From the NCBI GenBank assembly GCA_002328075.1, contig DCVT01000011.1:67636-131635 (forward strand): a stretch of 64,000 nucleotides of DNA, written 5' to 3'. Source of the DNA: Anaerolineales bacterium UBA2181. GTDB lineage: Bacteria > Chloroflexota > Anaerolineae > Promineifilales > UBA4811. Positions 34,173 through 42,671 of the stretch are shown one piece after another (the first letter of the stretch is position 1; the number at the start of each line of letters is the position of its first letter). Below the pieces are notes generated by a model. That model was not told where the DNA came from and ran no database searches. It worked only from the letters and a program-made list of their open reading frames with translations. The position numbers and the translations under genes are program-made.

Positions 34173-35038
34173 AAGGGCACACAAAGCGCCGGCCGGTCAA
34201 ACGGGAGCGCAAGACGCGCCGGCCGCGGTCGATGGACGCCCATGCAGCCTGGGATATGCGCCTGAACGCGGCCGACGACAAGCGTACGCGGCTCCAGGCT
34301 GTTTCCTGGCGGACCCGGTTGGCCGGACTGAGAACGGCGCTCTTTGGCAGCCCCCGTTGGATCAGCCTGGTAGTCCTGATTGGCCTGGGCGCAGTCGTGT
34401 ACCTGGGTGGCCAAACGCCCTGGTTGGTTATCTCGGACGTACAGGTGGAAGGAGCAGTGGCGCTCACAGCCGATTCGGTGGTGAAGGCCAGCGGCCTGCA
34501 GGGGAAATCGATCGTGTGGGCCGACCCGGCTCTTGCCGCACGGTCTGTGGTTGCCATGCCCAGCGTCCTCACCGCCACCGTGGAGATAGGTTGGCCCAAC
34601 CAAGCCCGGATTGCGGTGGTGGAACGGGCTCCGGTGATGGCGTGGGACCAGGCGGGCGAGCGGTTCTGGGTGGACGAGGATGGGGTACTCATGCCTTCGC
34701 GCTACCAGGTGCATGGGCTGCTGCTCGTTCTTTCGCAAGAACGAGAAATGCTCACGCTGGGCAGTGCGATTCCGCACGACGTGATGCAGGCCGCGCTCCA
34801 ACTGCGCCAGCTCCGGCCCAACATCGACGCGTTGTACTACGAGCAGGCCAACGGTCTCAGCTACCAAGATGGTCGGAACTGGCGGGCGTACTTTGGCCTG
34901 GGAAATGACGTGAATCAAAAGCTGGTGATTTACGAGGCACTGGTTGCGGACCTGATGGCACGCAAAATGCAGCCGGACTATATCAGCGTTATCACCAAAG
35001 AAAAACCTTTCTACGGTCTGGCCCAGTCAACACGATGA
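34169..35038 (+). CDS. ftsQ: FtsQ/DivIB-like division protein
   Basis: A 289-residue bitopic protein of the FtsQBL complex. A long basic cytoplasmic tail (about 1-60, with many Lys/Arg) precedes a transmembrane helix (about 65-85). The POTRA-type domain begins ISDVQVEGAVALTADSVVKASGLQGKS, a recognisable FtsQ pattern, and the beta domain includes ARIAVVERAPVMAW-like IAVVERAPVMAW. ATG 34169 overlaps the ddl stop (ATGA). Position between ddl and ftsA is standard. Confidence 0.88.
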   Translation: MKGHTKRRPVKRERKTRRPRSMDAHAAWDMRLNAADDKRTRLQAVSWRTRLAGLRTALFGSPRWISLVVLIGLGAVVYLGGQTPWLVISDVQVEGAVALTADSVVKASGLQGKSIVWADPALAARSVVAMPSVLTATVEIGWPNQARIAVVERAPVMAWDQAGERFWVDEDGVLMPSRYQVHGLLLVLSQEREMLTLGSAIPHDVMQAALQLRQLRPNIDALYYEQANGLSYQDGRNWRAYFGLGNDVNQKLVIYEALVADLMARKMQPDYISVITKEKPFYGLAQSTR

Positions 35039-35077
35039 ACGGGCCGACCGATGCGGCGTGCAATTGGAGTAGGTGGA

Positions 35078-36304
35078 ATGCAAACCGTCGTAGGAATTGA
35101 CGTAGGGACAACTAAGATCTGCACTCTGGTAGGAGAGGTGGACAACCAGGGAGGGATGAAGATTGTCGGTGTGGGCATCGCCGAGGCGCAAGGGATGCGC
35201 AAGGGCGTGGTGAATGACGTTCAAAAAGCGACCGAAGCGGTGGCGGCTTCCATTCAAAAAGCCGAACGCACGTCGGGCTACAAGATCACGCGAGCGCATG
35301 TGAGTCTGGCTGGCCACCATGTCTCGTCGACCAACAGCATGGGGGTGGTGGCTGTCAGCGGCGATGCCGGGATTTCCCACGCGGACATCGATCGGGCCCT
35401 GGATGCTGCTCGTGCTGTCTCTATCCCGCACGGCCGGGAGATCATTCACATCATTCCCCGCGGGTTTACCGTGGACGGGCAGGACGGGGTGCGCAATCCA
35501 CTGGGCATGCACGCGTTTCGATTGGAGGTCGAGGCCCATATTGTCACCGCTGCGCTGACTGCATTGCTGAACCTCAGCAAGTGCATCGAGGGGGTGAACG
35601 TGCAGGTGGACGAGATGGTGCTGAACTCGATCGCCTCGGCCGAGGCAGTGCTCACCGACACCGAAAAGGAGATGGGGGTGATCCTGGCTGACATTGGCGG
35701 TGGCACTACTGACCTGGCGGTGTACATCGATGGGATGGTCTGGCACACCAAGGTGATACCAGTGGGCGGGAACCACGTTACGCACGACCTGGCAATTGGC
35801 CTCCGGCTGCCCTTTAACACCGCGGAGAAAGTCAAGATCGAACGCGGACACGCCCGTGCCCGCGACGTGGAGAGTGGAGCCACCTTTGACGTGCAACCGT
35901 ATGCCGAGGGTGGAATCGTTCGCATTTCGCGGCACGACATGGCGCAGGTCATCGAGCCTCGAATGCAGGAGGTCTTTCATCTGATCCTGACCGAGGCCAA
36001 GCGGTCGGGTTACGATGGACTGCTCTCGGCCGGATTGGTGCTCTGCGGCGGCACCGCGCAACTTCCCGGCCTCCGAGCGTTAGCCCAGGACGAGATGCAG
36101 ATGCCGGTGCGTGTAGCGAGTCCGCAGAACTTGTCGGGTCTTACCGACGTGCTTCACAGCCCGGCTTTTGCCACCAGCGTAGGGCTCTTGCGCTGGGGGA
36201 TTCAGGAACACACGCCGCTCAAAACCCGCCGGTCCGGCGGCGAGTGGGGGCGGCGGCTCAAGAACGTGCTGCGCCTTCTTCTTCCGGACAACAGAGAAGC
36301 TTGA
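35078..36304 (+). CDS. ftsA: Cell division protein FtsA
   Basis: FtsA is the actin-like protein that tethers FtsZ to the membrane. The 408-residue product has the phosphate-1 motif VVGIDVGTTKICTLV, the 1C domain (QDGVRNPLGMHAFRLEVEAHIV), phosphate-2 ADIGGGTTDLAVY, and LVLCGGTAQLPGL. The C-terminus, WGRRLKNVLRLLLPDN, is a plausible amphipathic membrane-binding helix. I chose ATG 35078 (protein starts MQTVVGID), with GGAG 8 bases upstream; the frame is open from 35051. Confidence 0.95.
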   Translation: MQTVVGIDVGTTKICTLVGEVDNQGGMKIVGVGIAEAQGMRKGVVNDVQKATEAVAASIQKAERTSGYKITRAHVSLAGHHVSSTNSMGVVAVSGDAGISHADIDRALDAARAVSIPHGREIIHIIPRGFTVDGQDGVRNPLGMHAFRLEVEAHIVTAALTALLNLSKCIEGVNVQVDEMVLNSIASAEAVLTDTEKEMGVILADIGGGTTDLAVYIDGMVWHTKVIPVGGNHVTHDLAIGLRLPFNTAEKVKIERGHARARDVESGATFDVQPYAEGGIVRISRHDMAQVIEPRMQEVFHLILTEAKRSGYDGLLSAGLVLCGGTAQLPGLRALAQDEMQMPVRVASPQNLSGLTDVLHSPAFATSVGLLRWGIQEHTPLKTRRSGGEWGRRLKNVLRLLLPDNREA

Positions 36305-36319
36305 AAGGGGAGAAAAGCC

Positions 36320-37468
36320 ATGGTGTTATCGAAAGATCAAGTTGTGGGTGCCAAGATCCGCATTGTCGGCGTCGGCGGTGGTGGTACCAACGCCGTCAAT
36401 CGGATGTTGGAAGAGAAAATCCAGGGCGTCGAGTTCATTGCGGTCAACACTGACTCTCAGGCGCTGATGGGTTCCATATCGCCCAAGTGCGTCCGAATTG
36501 GCGAGAAAACGACCCGCGGTTTGGGCGCCGGCGGCGCTCCCGCCGTCGGTGAGCAGGCAGCCCGCGAATCTACCAGCGAGCTGGAAGAGGTGCTTGAGGG
36601 CTCGGACATGGTCTTTATCACGGCCGGTATGGGGGGGGGGACCGGAACCGGTGCCTCACCGGTCATTGCCGAGACGGCGCGGAAAGCCGGCGCTCTGACC
36701 ATCGGCATAGTCACCCGGCCGTTTGGGTTTGAGGGTGCCCAGCGGCAGAAGCAGGCCGAGGCGGGCATCGAAAAGCTCAAGCAGCATGTCGACACGCTCA
36801 TTGTGATTCCGAATGACCGACTGCTGGAGATATCCGAAAAGCGCACGAGCTTGCAGCAGGCGTTCAAGATGGCGGATGAGGTGTTGCGCCAGGGTATTCA
36901 GGGTATATCAGAACTAATCACAATCCCCGGCCTGGTCAATGTGGACTTTGCCGATGTCAAGGCGATCATGTCTGAGGGTGGCGCCGCGCTGCTGGCAGTG
37001 GGGAACGGCGAAGGTGAAGATGCTGCTCTGAAGGCGGCCGAAGCGGCCGTCAACAACCGCCTTTTGGATATCTCGATCGGAGGGGCGCGAGGTATTCTGT
37101 TCAACATTACGGGCGGATCAGACCTGGCACTGCATTCGGTAAACGTGGCTGCCAACCTGATCAAAGAGACTGCTCACCCAGACGTGAATCTGATATTTGG
37201 CGCAGTCATCGACGAACAGATGGCCGGCAAGGTACGGATCACGGTGATCGCCACGGGTTTTGACAAACCCGCTGCGCGCCGCACCCTGGTGCAACCAATC
37301 TCGCGTGAGCTGGCCGCAACCGGTCGAAAACCCTTTGGCGAACCCGTCCGGGCACAAATGCCGACCGAGATGCAGGCCATCGACGACGGTTCCGGGTTCT
37401 TTGGCTACTCGATGGTGGAGACTGACAAGGACAACCTGGACCTGCCCACGTTTCTGCGTAACCGGTAG
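36320..37468 (+). CDS. ftsZ: Cell division protein FtsZ
   Basis: The tubulin-like GTPase that forms the Z-ring. In the 382-residue protein, KIRIVGVGGGGTNAVNRML opens the GTP-binding domain, the tubulin signature is AGMGGGTGTGASPVIAE, and the T7 region reads NVDFADVKAIM. The C-terminal tail ends DNLDLPTFLRNR, matching the conserved FtsZ peptide that binds FtsA. GGGGAG lies 7 bases before the ATG. The glycine signature is encoded through a run of ten G residues (36631-36640), noted separately. It is the last gene of the dcw operon here. Confidence 0.97.
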   Translation: MVLSKDQVVGAKIRIVGVGGGGTNAVNRMLEEKIQGVEFIAVNTDSQALMGSISPKCVRIGEKTTRGLGAGGAPAVGEQAARESTSELEEVLEGSDMVFITAGMGGGTGTGASPVIAETARKAGALTIGIVTRPFGFEGAQRQKQAEAGIEKLKQHVDTLIVIPNDRLLEISEKRTSLQQAFKMADEVLRQGIQGISELITIPGLVNVDFADVKAIMSEGGAALLAVGNGEGEDAALKAAEAAVNNRLLDISIGGARGILFNITGGSDLALHSVNVAANLIKETAHPDVNLIFGAVIDEQMAGKVRITVIATGFDKPAARRTLVQPISRELAATGRKPFGEPVRAQMPTEMQAIDDGSGFFGYSMVETDKDNLDLPTFLRNR

Positions 37469-37581
37469 GTCTGGTCCGAATTCCTGGAACACATGTCCGA
37501 CATCTCGGATCAGGGATCGCCCGCTGAGGGTTGATGGAAGGCCGGCACTGCGCCTCCGGCCGTTTGCGTGCTCCCCTCGCA

Positions 37582-37616
37582 GCTCCCCCGGGTTCGCCTT
37601 CCGGAACCGGGGGAGC
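37582..37616 (+). terminator. Hairpin after ftsZ (possible end of dcw operon)
   Basis: GCTCCCCCGGGTTC (37582-37595) pairs with GAACCGGGGGAGC (37604-37616) with one bulged base and an 8-base loop. No T-tract follows, so termination here is a possibility, not a firm call. Together with the promoter at 37657-37685 it is all I see in the 333-base gap between ftsZ and nrdR. Confidence 0.45.
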
Positions 37617-37656
37617 GGAACCCTGGATTCTCAACCTTAAGATTTCTTGCCTGGGC

Positions 37657-37685
37657 TTGCGGTCGCGCCGGGCCTGTGCTATACT
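37657..37685 (+). promoter_or_regulatory. Possible promoter of nrdR-nrdJ
   Basis: TATACT (37680-37685) preceded at 17 bases by TTGCGG (37657-37662). I looked for a palindromic NrdR box around it; there are weakly similar AT-rich stretches but none good enough to call. Confidence 0.45.
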
Positions 37686-37801
37686 GTTGATCCCCTGCAT
37701 AGAATATGTGGCGGTTGGCTCCAAACTGGCCGCACATCTGGCGTCGAATAGGTGTTCTAGTCGACGGTTAGCACGGCAGGGACCATACAATAGGAAAGAC
37801 C

Positions 37802-38275
37802 GTGCGTTGCCCGTATTGCTCTAGCCATGACACGCGCGTGATAGACACCACGCGGGACTCGCAGGGAATACGTCGTCGCCGCGAATGCCGCACGTGCACC
37901 CAAAGGTTCAGCACCTATGAGCGCGCGATCCTCGAGTCGCCGCTGATTGTCAAGCAGGACGGCAGCCGGGAGCCCTTTGATCGCGAAAAACTGGAACGCG
38001 GAATTCGGGTCGCCTGCGCGAAACGTCCGGTCGCTGCGGCCGACATCAAGCGGCTGGTGGGAGAAATCGAAGCAGACTTGCGGCGGATGGGTCGGTTGGA
38101 GGTACCGAGCCGGATGGTGGGTGACCGGGTCATAGCCGGATTGGAGAAGCTGGATCCGATTGCGTACGTGCGGTACGCCATTGTGTATCTGCGACTGGAT
38201 GATCTGCCAAGCGTGCGAGCCGAGATTGACCGGCTGTTGCGGGTCCAGAAAGCCCCGTCCTCGCCTACAAGTTGA
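37802..38275 (+). CDS. nrdR: Transcriptional repressor NrdR
   Basis: NrdR senses nucleotides through an ATP-cone and represses ribonucleotide reductase genes. The 157-residue protein has the N-terminal zinc ribbon CPYC...CRTC, followed by RFSTYE and the ATP-cone (LIVKQDGSREPFDREKLERGI, then PIAYVRYAIVYL). The start is GTG 37802 with AGGA six bases upstream; the zinc motif begins at residue 3, as in the family. It lies directly before nrdJ, its likely target. Confidence 0.96.
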   Translation: MRCPYCSSHDTRVIDTTRDSQGIRRRRECRTCTQRFSTYERAILESPLIVKQDGSREPFDREKLERGIRVACAKRPVAAADIKRLVGEIEADLRRMGRLEVPSRMVGDRVIAGLEKLDPIAYVRYAIVYLRLDDLPSVRAEIDRLLRVQKAPSSPTS

Positions 38276-38301
38276 GAGTTTTCGCTACCGGAGGCCTTCT
38301 C

Positions 38302-40821
38302 ATGCTGGAAGTCGATGACATGATTGAAACCGCCGTTTCTGATTCGACCGACCTCCCGTTAACCGAAAACGGACTGGCCGTGCTGCAACGGCGCTATCTG
38401 CGTCGTGGTCCCGATGGGAATCCGGTGGAGACCCCGTTGGAAATGTTTCGGCGCGTCGCGCATCACATTGCCCTGGCGGAGGCACACTTGGGCGGTGTGG
38501 TGGAGGTGCAGGAGAGGTTCTTTTTTCGACTATTGACCGAGTTTCGCTTTTTCCCCAACAGCCCAACGTTCACCGGCGCCGGCACCCCGCTGGGGCAGTT
38601 GGCGGCGTGTTTTGTCCTGCCAGTGGACGACGACATGGGACGAAGCGGCTCGGGCATCTTTCAGACGCTGCGGGACGCTGCCCTCATCCAACAGACTGGC
38701 GGCGGGAATGGCTTTTCGTTTTCACGCCTGCGGCCCAAAGGTTCGCTGGTACATTCCAGCGCCGGCGAGGCGACCGGCCCAGTTGGTTTCTTGCGCGTGT
38801 ATGACCAGGCCTTTGGCGAGATTGCTCAGGGTGGTGTTCGGCGCGGTGCCAACATGGCCGTGCTCAATGTCGGGCATCCGGACATCCTCGAATTTGTCAC
38901 CTGCAAGACTGATGAAAACCACATCACCAATTTCAACATCTCGGTGGCGATCACGGACTCGTTCATGCGGGCGGTCAAGAATGACGAAGAGTGGCAGCTC
39001 TGCTTCCCGGACGTGGAGAACCCCGACTTTCCTCAATTTCGGGGAACACTGAACCGGGCATTTCGCTCGGGAATGCCCATCAGCGTTCATCATCGCATTC
39101 CGGCACGGGAGTTGTTTCGCAAGATCGCCCAGCAAACGCACCACAATGGCGAACCGGGCATGTTGTTTGTCGATGCCATGAACCGCGACAATCCGCTGGC
39201 GCACCTGTACGAGATTGAGGCAACCAATCCTTGCGGAGAACAGAGTCTGGGTCCGTATGAGAATTGCTGCCTGGGCTCCATCAACCTGGCCCGTCACATC
39301 CGTTACCGGTTGGATGGACGGCCTGCGGTGGACTGGCCCATGTTGGAACGAACGGTGCACGAGGCGACACGTTTCCTGGACAACGTGGTGGAAGCCAACG
39401 CCTACGTGCCGGCCGTGCCCCAGCTACGGGAGGCTGCCCTGCGAGCGCGCCGGATTGGTTTGGGGATCATGGGCTTGGGCGACCTGATGTACCACCTGGG
39501 TGTCCGTTATGGCAGCGCGCGCGGTCGGGAACTGGCTGGGCAAGTGATGGAGTTTGTTCGCTTCCAGGCAATGCGCGCCAGTGTAGAGCTGGCTCGTGAG
39601 CGGGGGCCATTTCCAGCCATTGTCGGAAGCTGCTATGACCCAGACCGCTTTTCCTGGATTCCACCCAAACCGCTGGAGCCCTATGAGACAGACTGGGGCC
39701 GGCCGCCGTTGGATTGGAACCGGGTGGTGCAGGGGATACAAACCCACGGTATCCGGAACGCTGCCCAGACGACCATTGCCCCCACGGGTACGATTGCTAC
39801 CGTGGCAGGTTGTGAAGCCTATGGTTGCGAACCTGTTTTCGCACTGGCCTACACGCGCCACGTGGATGACAATGGTCGTGACTTGGAGTTGACCTACGCC
39901 AGCCCGCTTTTTGTGTCCGCCTTGGAGCGGTCGGTTGCCGACCCGCTGGTGCGGCATCAGATCGTGCAGCAAGTGCTGTCGAACGGCAGTTGTCAGCACG
40001 TGGCGGATGCGCCGGCCGAGGTTCGCGAGACGTTTGTGGTTGCCGGTGACCTGGCGATCGAAGAGCACATTGGGATGCAAGCGGCGCTGCAGGTGTTTGT
40101 GGACAATAGCATCTCCAAGACCATTAACGCCCCAGCAACCACAACGGTGGAGGAGATCGAAAAGGCCTACATGCGTGGTTGGGAGCTGGGCTGCAAAGGG
40201 ATGACCGTCTATGTGACCGGCTCCCGCGAAAAGGTGGTTCTGGAGACCAAGCAGACGGCCAGGTCGCGTGAGGTTCAGGGAGAACCCCTGACGTTGTGGC
40301 CGGAACCCAAGAAACCCCGACCGCAAGTGCTCACCGGCCGCACGTATCGGGTCGGCACGCCCATAGGTACAGCCTACATCACCGTCAATGAGAGCGGTGA
40401 CGGAAACCCGTTCGAGGTGTTTATTCACACCACCAAGGCCGGCTCGGAGGCGTACGCAGTCTCGGAGGCGACTGGACGATTGCTCTCGTATATCCTGCGT
40501 CTGACCTCACCGGTCGAACCGCGGAAGAGACTCGGCGAAGTGATTCGCCAGCTCTCAGGCATCGGTGGAGCGCATTCGATGGGTTTTGGGCCGAACCGGG
40601 TACTTTCGCTGCCAGACGGCATCGCGCGCGCATTGGACGACTATTTGAACGAAAGCAACCGGGATGACATGGTGCAATCCGATATTGGATTGGGTGATGC
40701 TGCCAAGCCTCTGCAGATGCCGCTGGCGATTGGTGACCTGTGCCCGGAATGTGGGCAGGCGGCGGTGGTGAACGAAGAGGGATGCCGCAAGTGTTACGAC
40801 TGTGGCTTTAGTGAATGCTAA
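38302..40821 (+). CDS. nrdJ: Adenosylcobalamin-dependent (class II) ribonucleotide reductase
   Basis: This enzyme makes deoxyribonucleotides using a B12-generated radical, so no separate radical subunit is needed. The 839-residue protein has FFPNSPTFTGAGTPLGQLAACFVLPV, the glycine loop QQTGGGNGFSFS, the active-site ATNPCGEQ...YENCCLGSINLA, MGLGDLMYHLGV and TIAPTGTIATVAGCEAYGCEPVF. The C-terminal tail CPECGQAAVVNEEGCRKCYDCGFSEC, given here in part only as CPECG and CRKCYDCGFSEC, holds the zinc/redox cysteines of this subtype. The start is ATG 38302, with GGAGG 7 bases upstream; a TTG at 38272 overlaps the nrdR stop. No ATP-cone is evident at the N-terminus. Confidence 0.95.
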   Translation: MLEVDDMIETAVSDSTDLPLTENGLAVLQRRYLRRGPDGNPVETPLEMFRRVAHHIALAEAHLGGVVEVQERFFFRLLTEFRFFPNSPTFTGAGTPLGQLAACFVLPVDDDMGRSGSGIFQTLRDAALIQQTGGGNGFSFSRLRPKGSLVHSSAGEATGPVGFLRVYDQAFGEIAQGGVRRGANMAVLNVGHPDILEFVTCKTDENHITNFNISVAITDSFMRAVKNDEEWQLCFPDVENPDFPQFRGTLNRAFRSGMPISVHHRIPARELFRKIAQQTHHNGEPGMLFVDAMNRDNPLAHLYEIEATNPCGEQSLGPYENCCLGSINLARHIRYRLDGRPAVDWPMLERTVHEATRFLDNVVEANAYVPAVPQLREAALRARRIGLGIMGLGDLMYHLGVRYGSARGRELAGQVMEFVRFQAMRASVELARERGPFPAIVGSCYDPDRFSWIPPKPLEPYETDWGRPPLDWNRVVQGIQTHGIRNAAQTTIAPTGTIATVAGCEAYGCEPVFALAYTRHVDDNGRDLELTYASPLFVSALERSVADPLVRHQIVQQVLSNGSCQHVADAPAEVRETFVVAGDLAIEEHIGMQAALQVFVDNSISKTINAPATTTVEEIEKAYMRGWELGCKGMTVYVTGSREKVVLETKQTARSREVQGEPLTLWPEPKKPRPQVLTGRTYRVGTPIGTAYITVNESGDGNPFEVFIHTTKAGSEAYAVSEATGRLLSYILRLTSPVEPRKRLGEVIRQLSGIGGAHSMGFGPNRVLSLPDGIARALDDYLNESNRDDMVQSDIGLGDAAKPLQMPLAIGDLCPECGQAAVVNEEGCRKCYDCGFSEC

Positions 40822-41438
40822 ACGGCGCTACAGCCATGGAGACGCAAGTCAATTGCATCCTCTTTGGTGGGCCCGGCCCGTTCAACACGATTCGGACGCT
40901 GGAACTGGCAGCCAACCGGGCCAAGGAGTTGAGCATCGAAACCCTGCTGGTGGCCACCAGCAGCGGCGCGACGGGCTTGGAGGCGGTGCGCCGGTTCTCC
41001 GGGAGGCGGGTGATTGCGGTCACGCATTCGACCGGCTTTACCGGGGCGAATGTGCAGGAGCTCCGGCCGGAGTGCCGCCAGGGCATTGAAGAGGCCGGAG
41101 GATGCATTCTTACCTGTCAACATGCCTTTGGCGGGGTTGGCCGGGCGGTTCGCCGTAAACTGGATACCTACCAAATCGACGAGATCATGGCCTTCACGCT
41201 CCGGCTGCTGGGTGAGGGGTTCAAGGTCGTGGTGGAGATTGCCCTGATGGCGGCGGACGCCGGCCTGGTTCGCACCGATGTGCCGGTCATCAGCATCGCA
41301 GGCACCGGCCGGGGGGCAGACACCGCGGTTGTGCTGCGACCCGCCAACGCGCAGAGCTTTTTCGACCTGCGGCTGCTCGAGATCATCTGCCTGCCCGCTC
41401 CGGCGCACACGCTTTTCCAAGTTGGCCATCAGGGATAG
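40815..41438 (+). CDS. Pyruvate kinase C-terminal-domain-like protein, stand-alone
   Basis: A 207-residue protein resembling the alpha/beta C-terminal domain of pyruvate kinase without the catalytic barrel. Landmarks are the N-terminal ILFGGPGPFNTIRTLELAANRAKELSI region (helix then strand), TLLVATSSGATGLEAVRRF and VIAVTHSTGF, which mirror the PK_C pattern of a helix ending in strand, S-x-G-x-T. Stand-alone versions occur widely, but their function is not established; binding of an effector or phosphorylated ligand is plausible. It overlaps the nrdJ stop by 7 bases. ATG 40836 (METQVNCILFGG) is an alternative start. Coupling to nrdJ suggests co-expression, not a shared pathway. Confidence 0.7.
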   Translation: MLNGATAMETQVNCILFGGPGPFNTIRTLELAANRAKELSIETLLVATSSGATGLEAVRRFSGRRVIAVTHSTGFTGANVQELRPECRQGIEEAGGCILTCQHAFGGVGRAVRRKLDTYQIDEIMAFTLRLLGEGFKVVVEIALMAADAGLVRTDVPVISIAGTGRGADTAVVLRPANAQSFFDLRLLEIICLPAPAHTLFQVGHQG

Positions 41439-41563
41439 GCAAAGTCCGAGCCTCCCCGGCCGCGTGTGCCGGTGCGGGCAGTGTTTGGGTGCGTTGCCGG
41501 GAGTCTGACGCCAATGCTGCAAGATCCGGATGGACATTGTGTCGAGGGGGAGCGCCAAGTTCC

Positions 41564-42262
41564 GTGAGACCGGTTCGCGAGGTGAGCAGCCGACCTCTCC
41601 AGATCGACAAGATCGTTCGGACTGGTCGCAAGACGCTGGCGCTGGTCGTGGACAGCCAGGGAAGGCTCGTTGTCCGCGCGCCGCTGCGGCTGCCGCGAGC
41701 CGACATTGTGGAGTTTGTCAACCGGCAAGCAGATTGGATTCGTTCCCGCCAGGATCGGGTCCTGGCCATGCGACGGGAGGCGGTGCCCAAGAGGTTCGTG
41801 GACGGGGAGTGCTTCCTGTACCTGGGCAAGAGCTACCCTCTGCGGATTGTGACGCGTGCTGCGCAACCCCTGTTGCTGGGTCAGTCGTTTGAACTTGACC
41901 GGGCAGCCAGGCCGCAGGCCCGATCTGTGTTTGAGGACTGGTACCGTCGCCAGGCTCGGCAGGTCATCATCGGGTTGGTGGCTCGGCATCCCAACGCGTC
42001 GGCCGGGCTGAAATCGATCCGCATCACCTCCGCGCGCACCCGATTCGGCTCGTGCAGCAGCCTCGCTACCTTGAGTTTTCCGTGGCGATTGGTGATGGCC
42101 CCACTGGAGGTGGTGGATTACGTGGTGGTGCACGAGCTGGTTCACCTCTCCGTCAAGAACCACTCGAGGGCGTTTTGGCTGCGCGTCGAGTCCTTGCTGC
42201 CAGACTATCGGGTGCGGCGCGATTGGCTTCGTGCCAACGGGCACCGGCTGCGGTTAGATTAG
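41564..42262 (+). CDS. WSS/YgjP-type zinc metallopeptidase-like protein (DUF45)
   Basis: A 232-residue protein of the YgjP family (DUF45, M48-like). The zinc motif HELVH lies in DYVVVHELVHLSVKNHSRAFW, where the later His of NHSRAFW is the usual third ligand. Upstream blocks RFGSCSSLATLSFPWRLVMAP (RWGSCS-like) and the N-terminal QIDKIVRTGRKTLALVV are typical. Family members have been linked to DNA-protein crosslink repair in a few cases; the role here is unknown. There is no ATG; GTG 41564 with GGGGAG 11 bases upstream seems best, and GTG 41582 is an alternative. Confidence 0.85.
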   Translation: MRPVREVSSRPLQIDKIVRTGRKTLALVVDSQGRLVVRAPLRLPRADIVEFVNRQADWIRSRQDRVLAMRREAVPKRFVDGECFLYLGKSYPLRIVTRAAQPLLLGQSFELDRAARPQARSVFEDWYRRQARQVIIGLVARHPNASAGLKSIRITSARTRFGSCSSLATLSFPWRLVMAPLEVVDYVVVHELVHLSVKNHSRAFWLRVESLLPDYRVRRDWLRANGHRLRLD

Positions 42263-42605
42263 GTTGCAGCAGCGATCATCATTCGGAGGGCCGGCAGGGA
42301 CGGTTGCGTCGTCGCGCTGGTACCGGCCGGCACCTACCTGGTTCGCCGGGCAGGCGCGGGATGCGGCCAATCAGGTGGATGATTGGCCGCCAGAGTGCGG
42401 GCCGGGCGGGCGGCAGCAAGGCCTTGTTCTCCAGAGGGAGAGGGCTGCTGCAGATTCGCCTGGCAGCAGGCTGACGGCAGGCCCCGGTACGCAGGATGGC
42501 AAAGGAGGTGGGTTTGTTCCTCACCTCGCGGCGGCCCGTCCGGTTGGATGAGAACACCTTTGCAGCCGGGAAGCGTGCCGACTGCTGGTGACGCGTGAAG
42601 CGAAA
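42263..42605. other. Intergenic region with no gene recognised; one strong hairpin
   Basis: About 340 bases after the metallopeptidase without a convincing gene on either strand. A perfect 11-bp stem (42363-42373 with 42380-42390, GCGGCCAATCA, 6-base loop) stands out. I see no similarity to a known structured RNA. Several GC-rich repeats here (for example GCAGCAG) keep frames open by chance. Confidence 0.5.
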
Positions 42606-42641
42606 TGAAAAAGAGGGAAGGGACACCCCTTCCCTCTTTTA
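42606..42641. terminator. Bidirectional intrinsic terminator
   Basis: GAGGGAAGGG (42613-42622), a four-base loop and CCCTTCCCTC (42627-42636), with T's after the right arm and A's before the left arm. It therefore has a U-tract in both directions, as expected between the convergent metallopeptidase and nucleotidase genes. Confidence 0.9.
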
Positions 42642-42671
42642 TGTTGCCCGATCAGAGCAGCGCAGTCAGCG

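Noticed and set aside
35027..36061. Minus-strand 344-codon open frame opposite ftsA
   Set aside because: Shadow; the sense strand encodes FtsA with its phosphate-binding motifs.
37670..37720. NrdR box upstream of nrdR-nrdJ
   Set aside because: Stretches such as TGTGCTATACTGTTG resemble half of the box, but the palindrome is not convincing.
42263..42605. Structured RNA gene in the gap before the bidirectional terminator
   Set aside because: One strong hairpin is present, but no conserved core of RNase P RNA, tmRNA, 6S or SRP RNA is visible.
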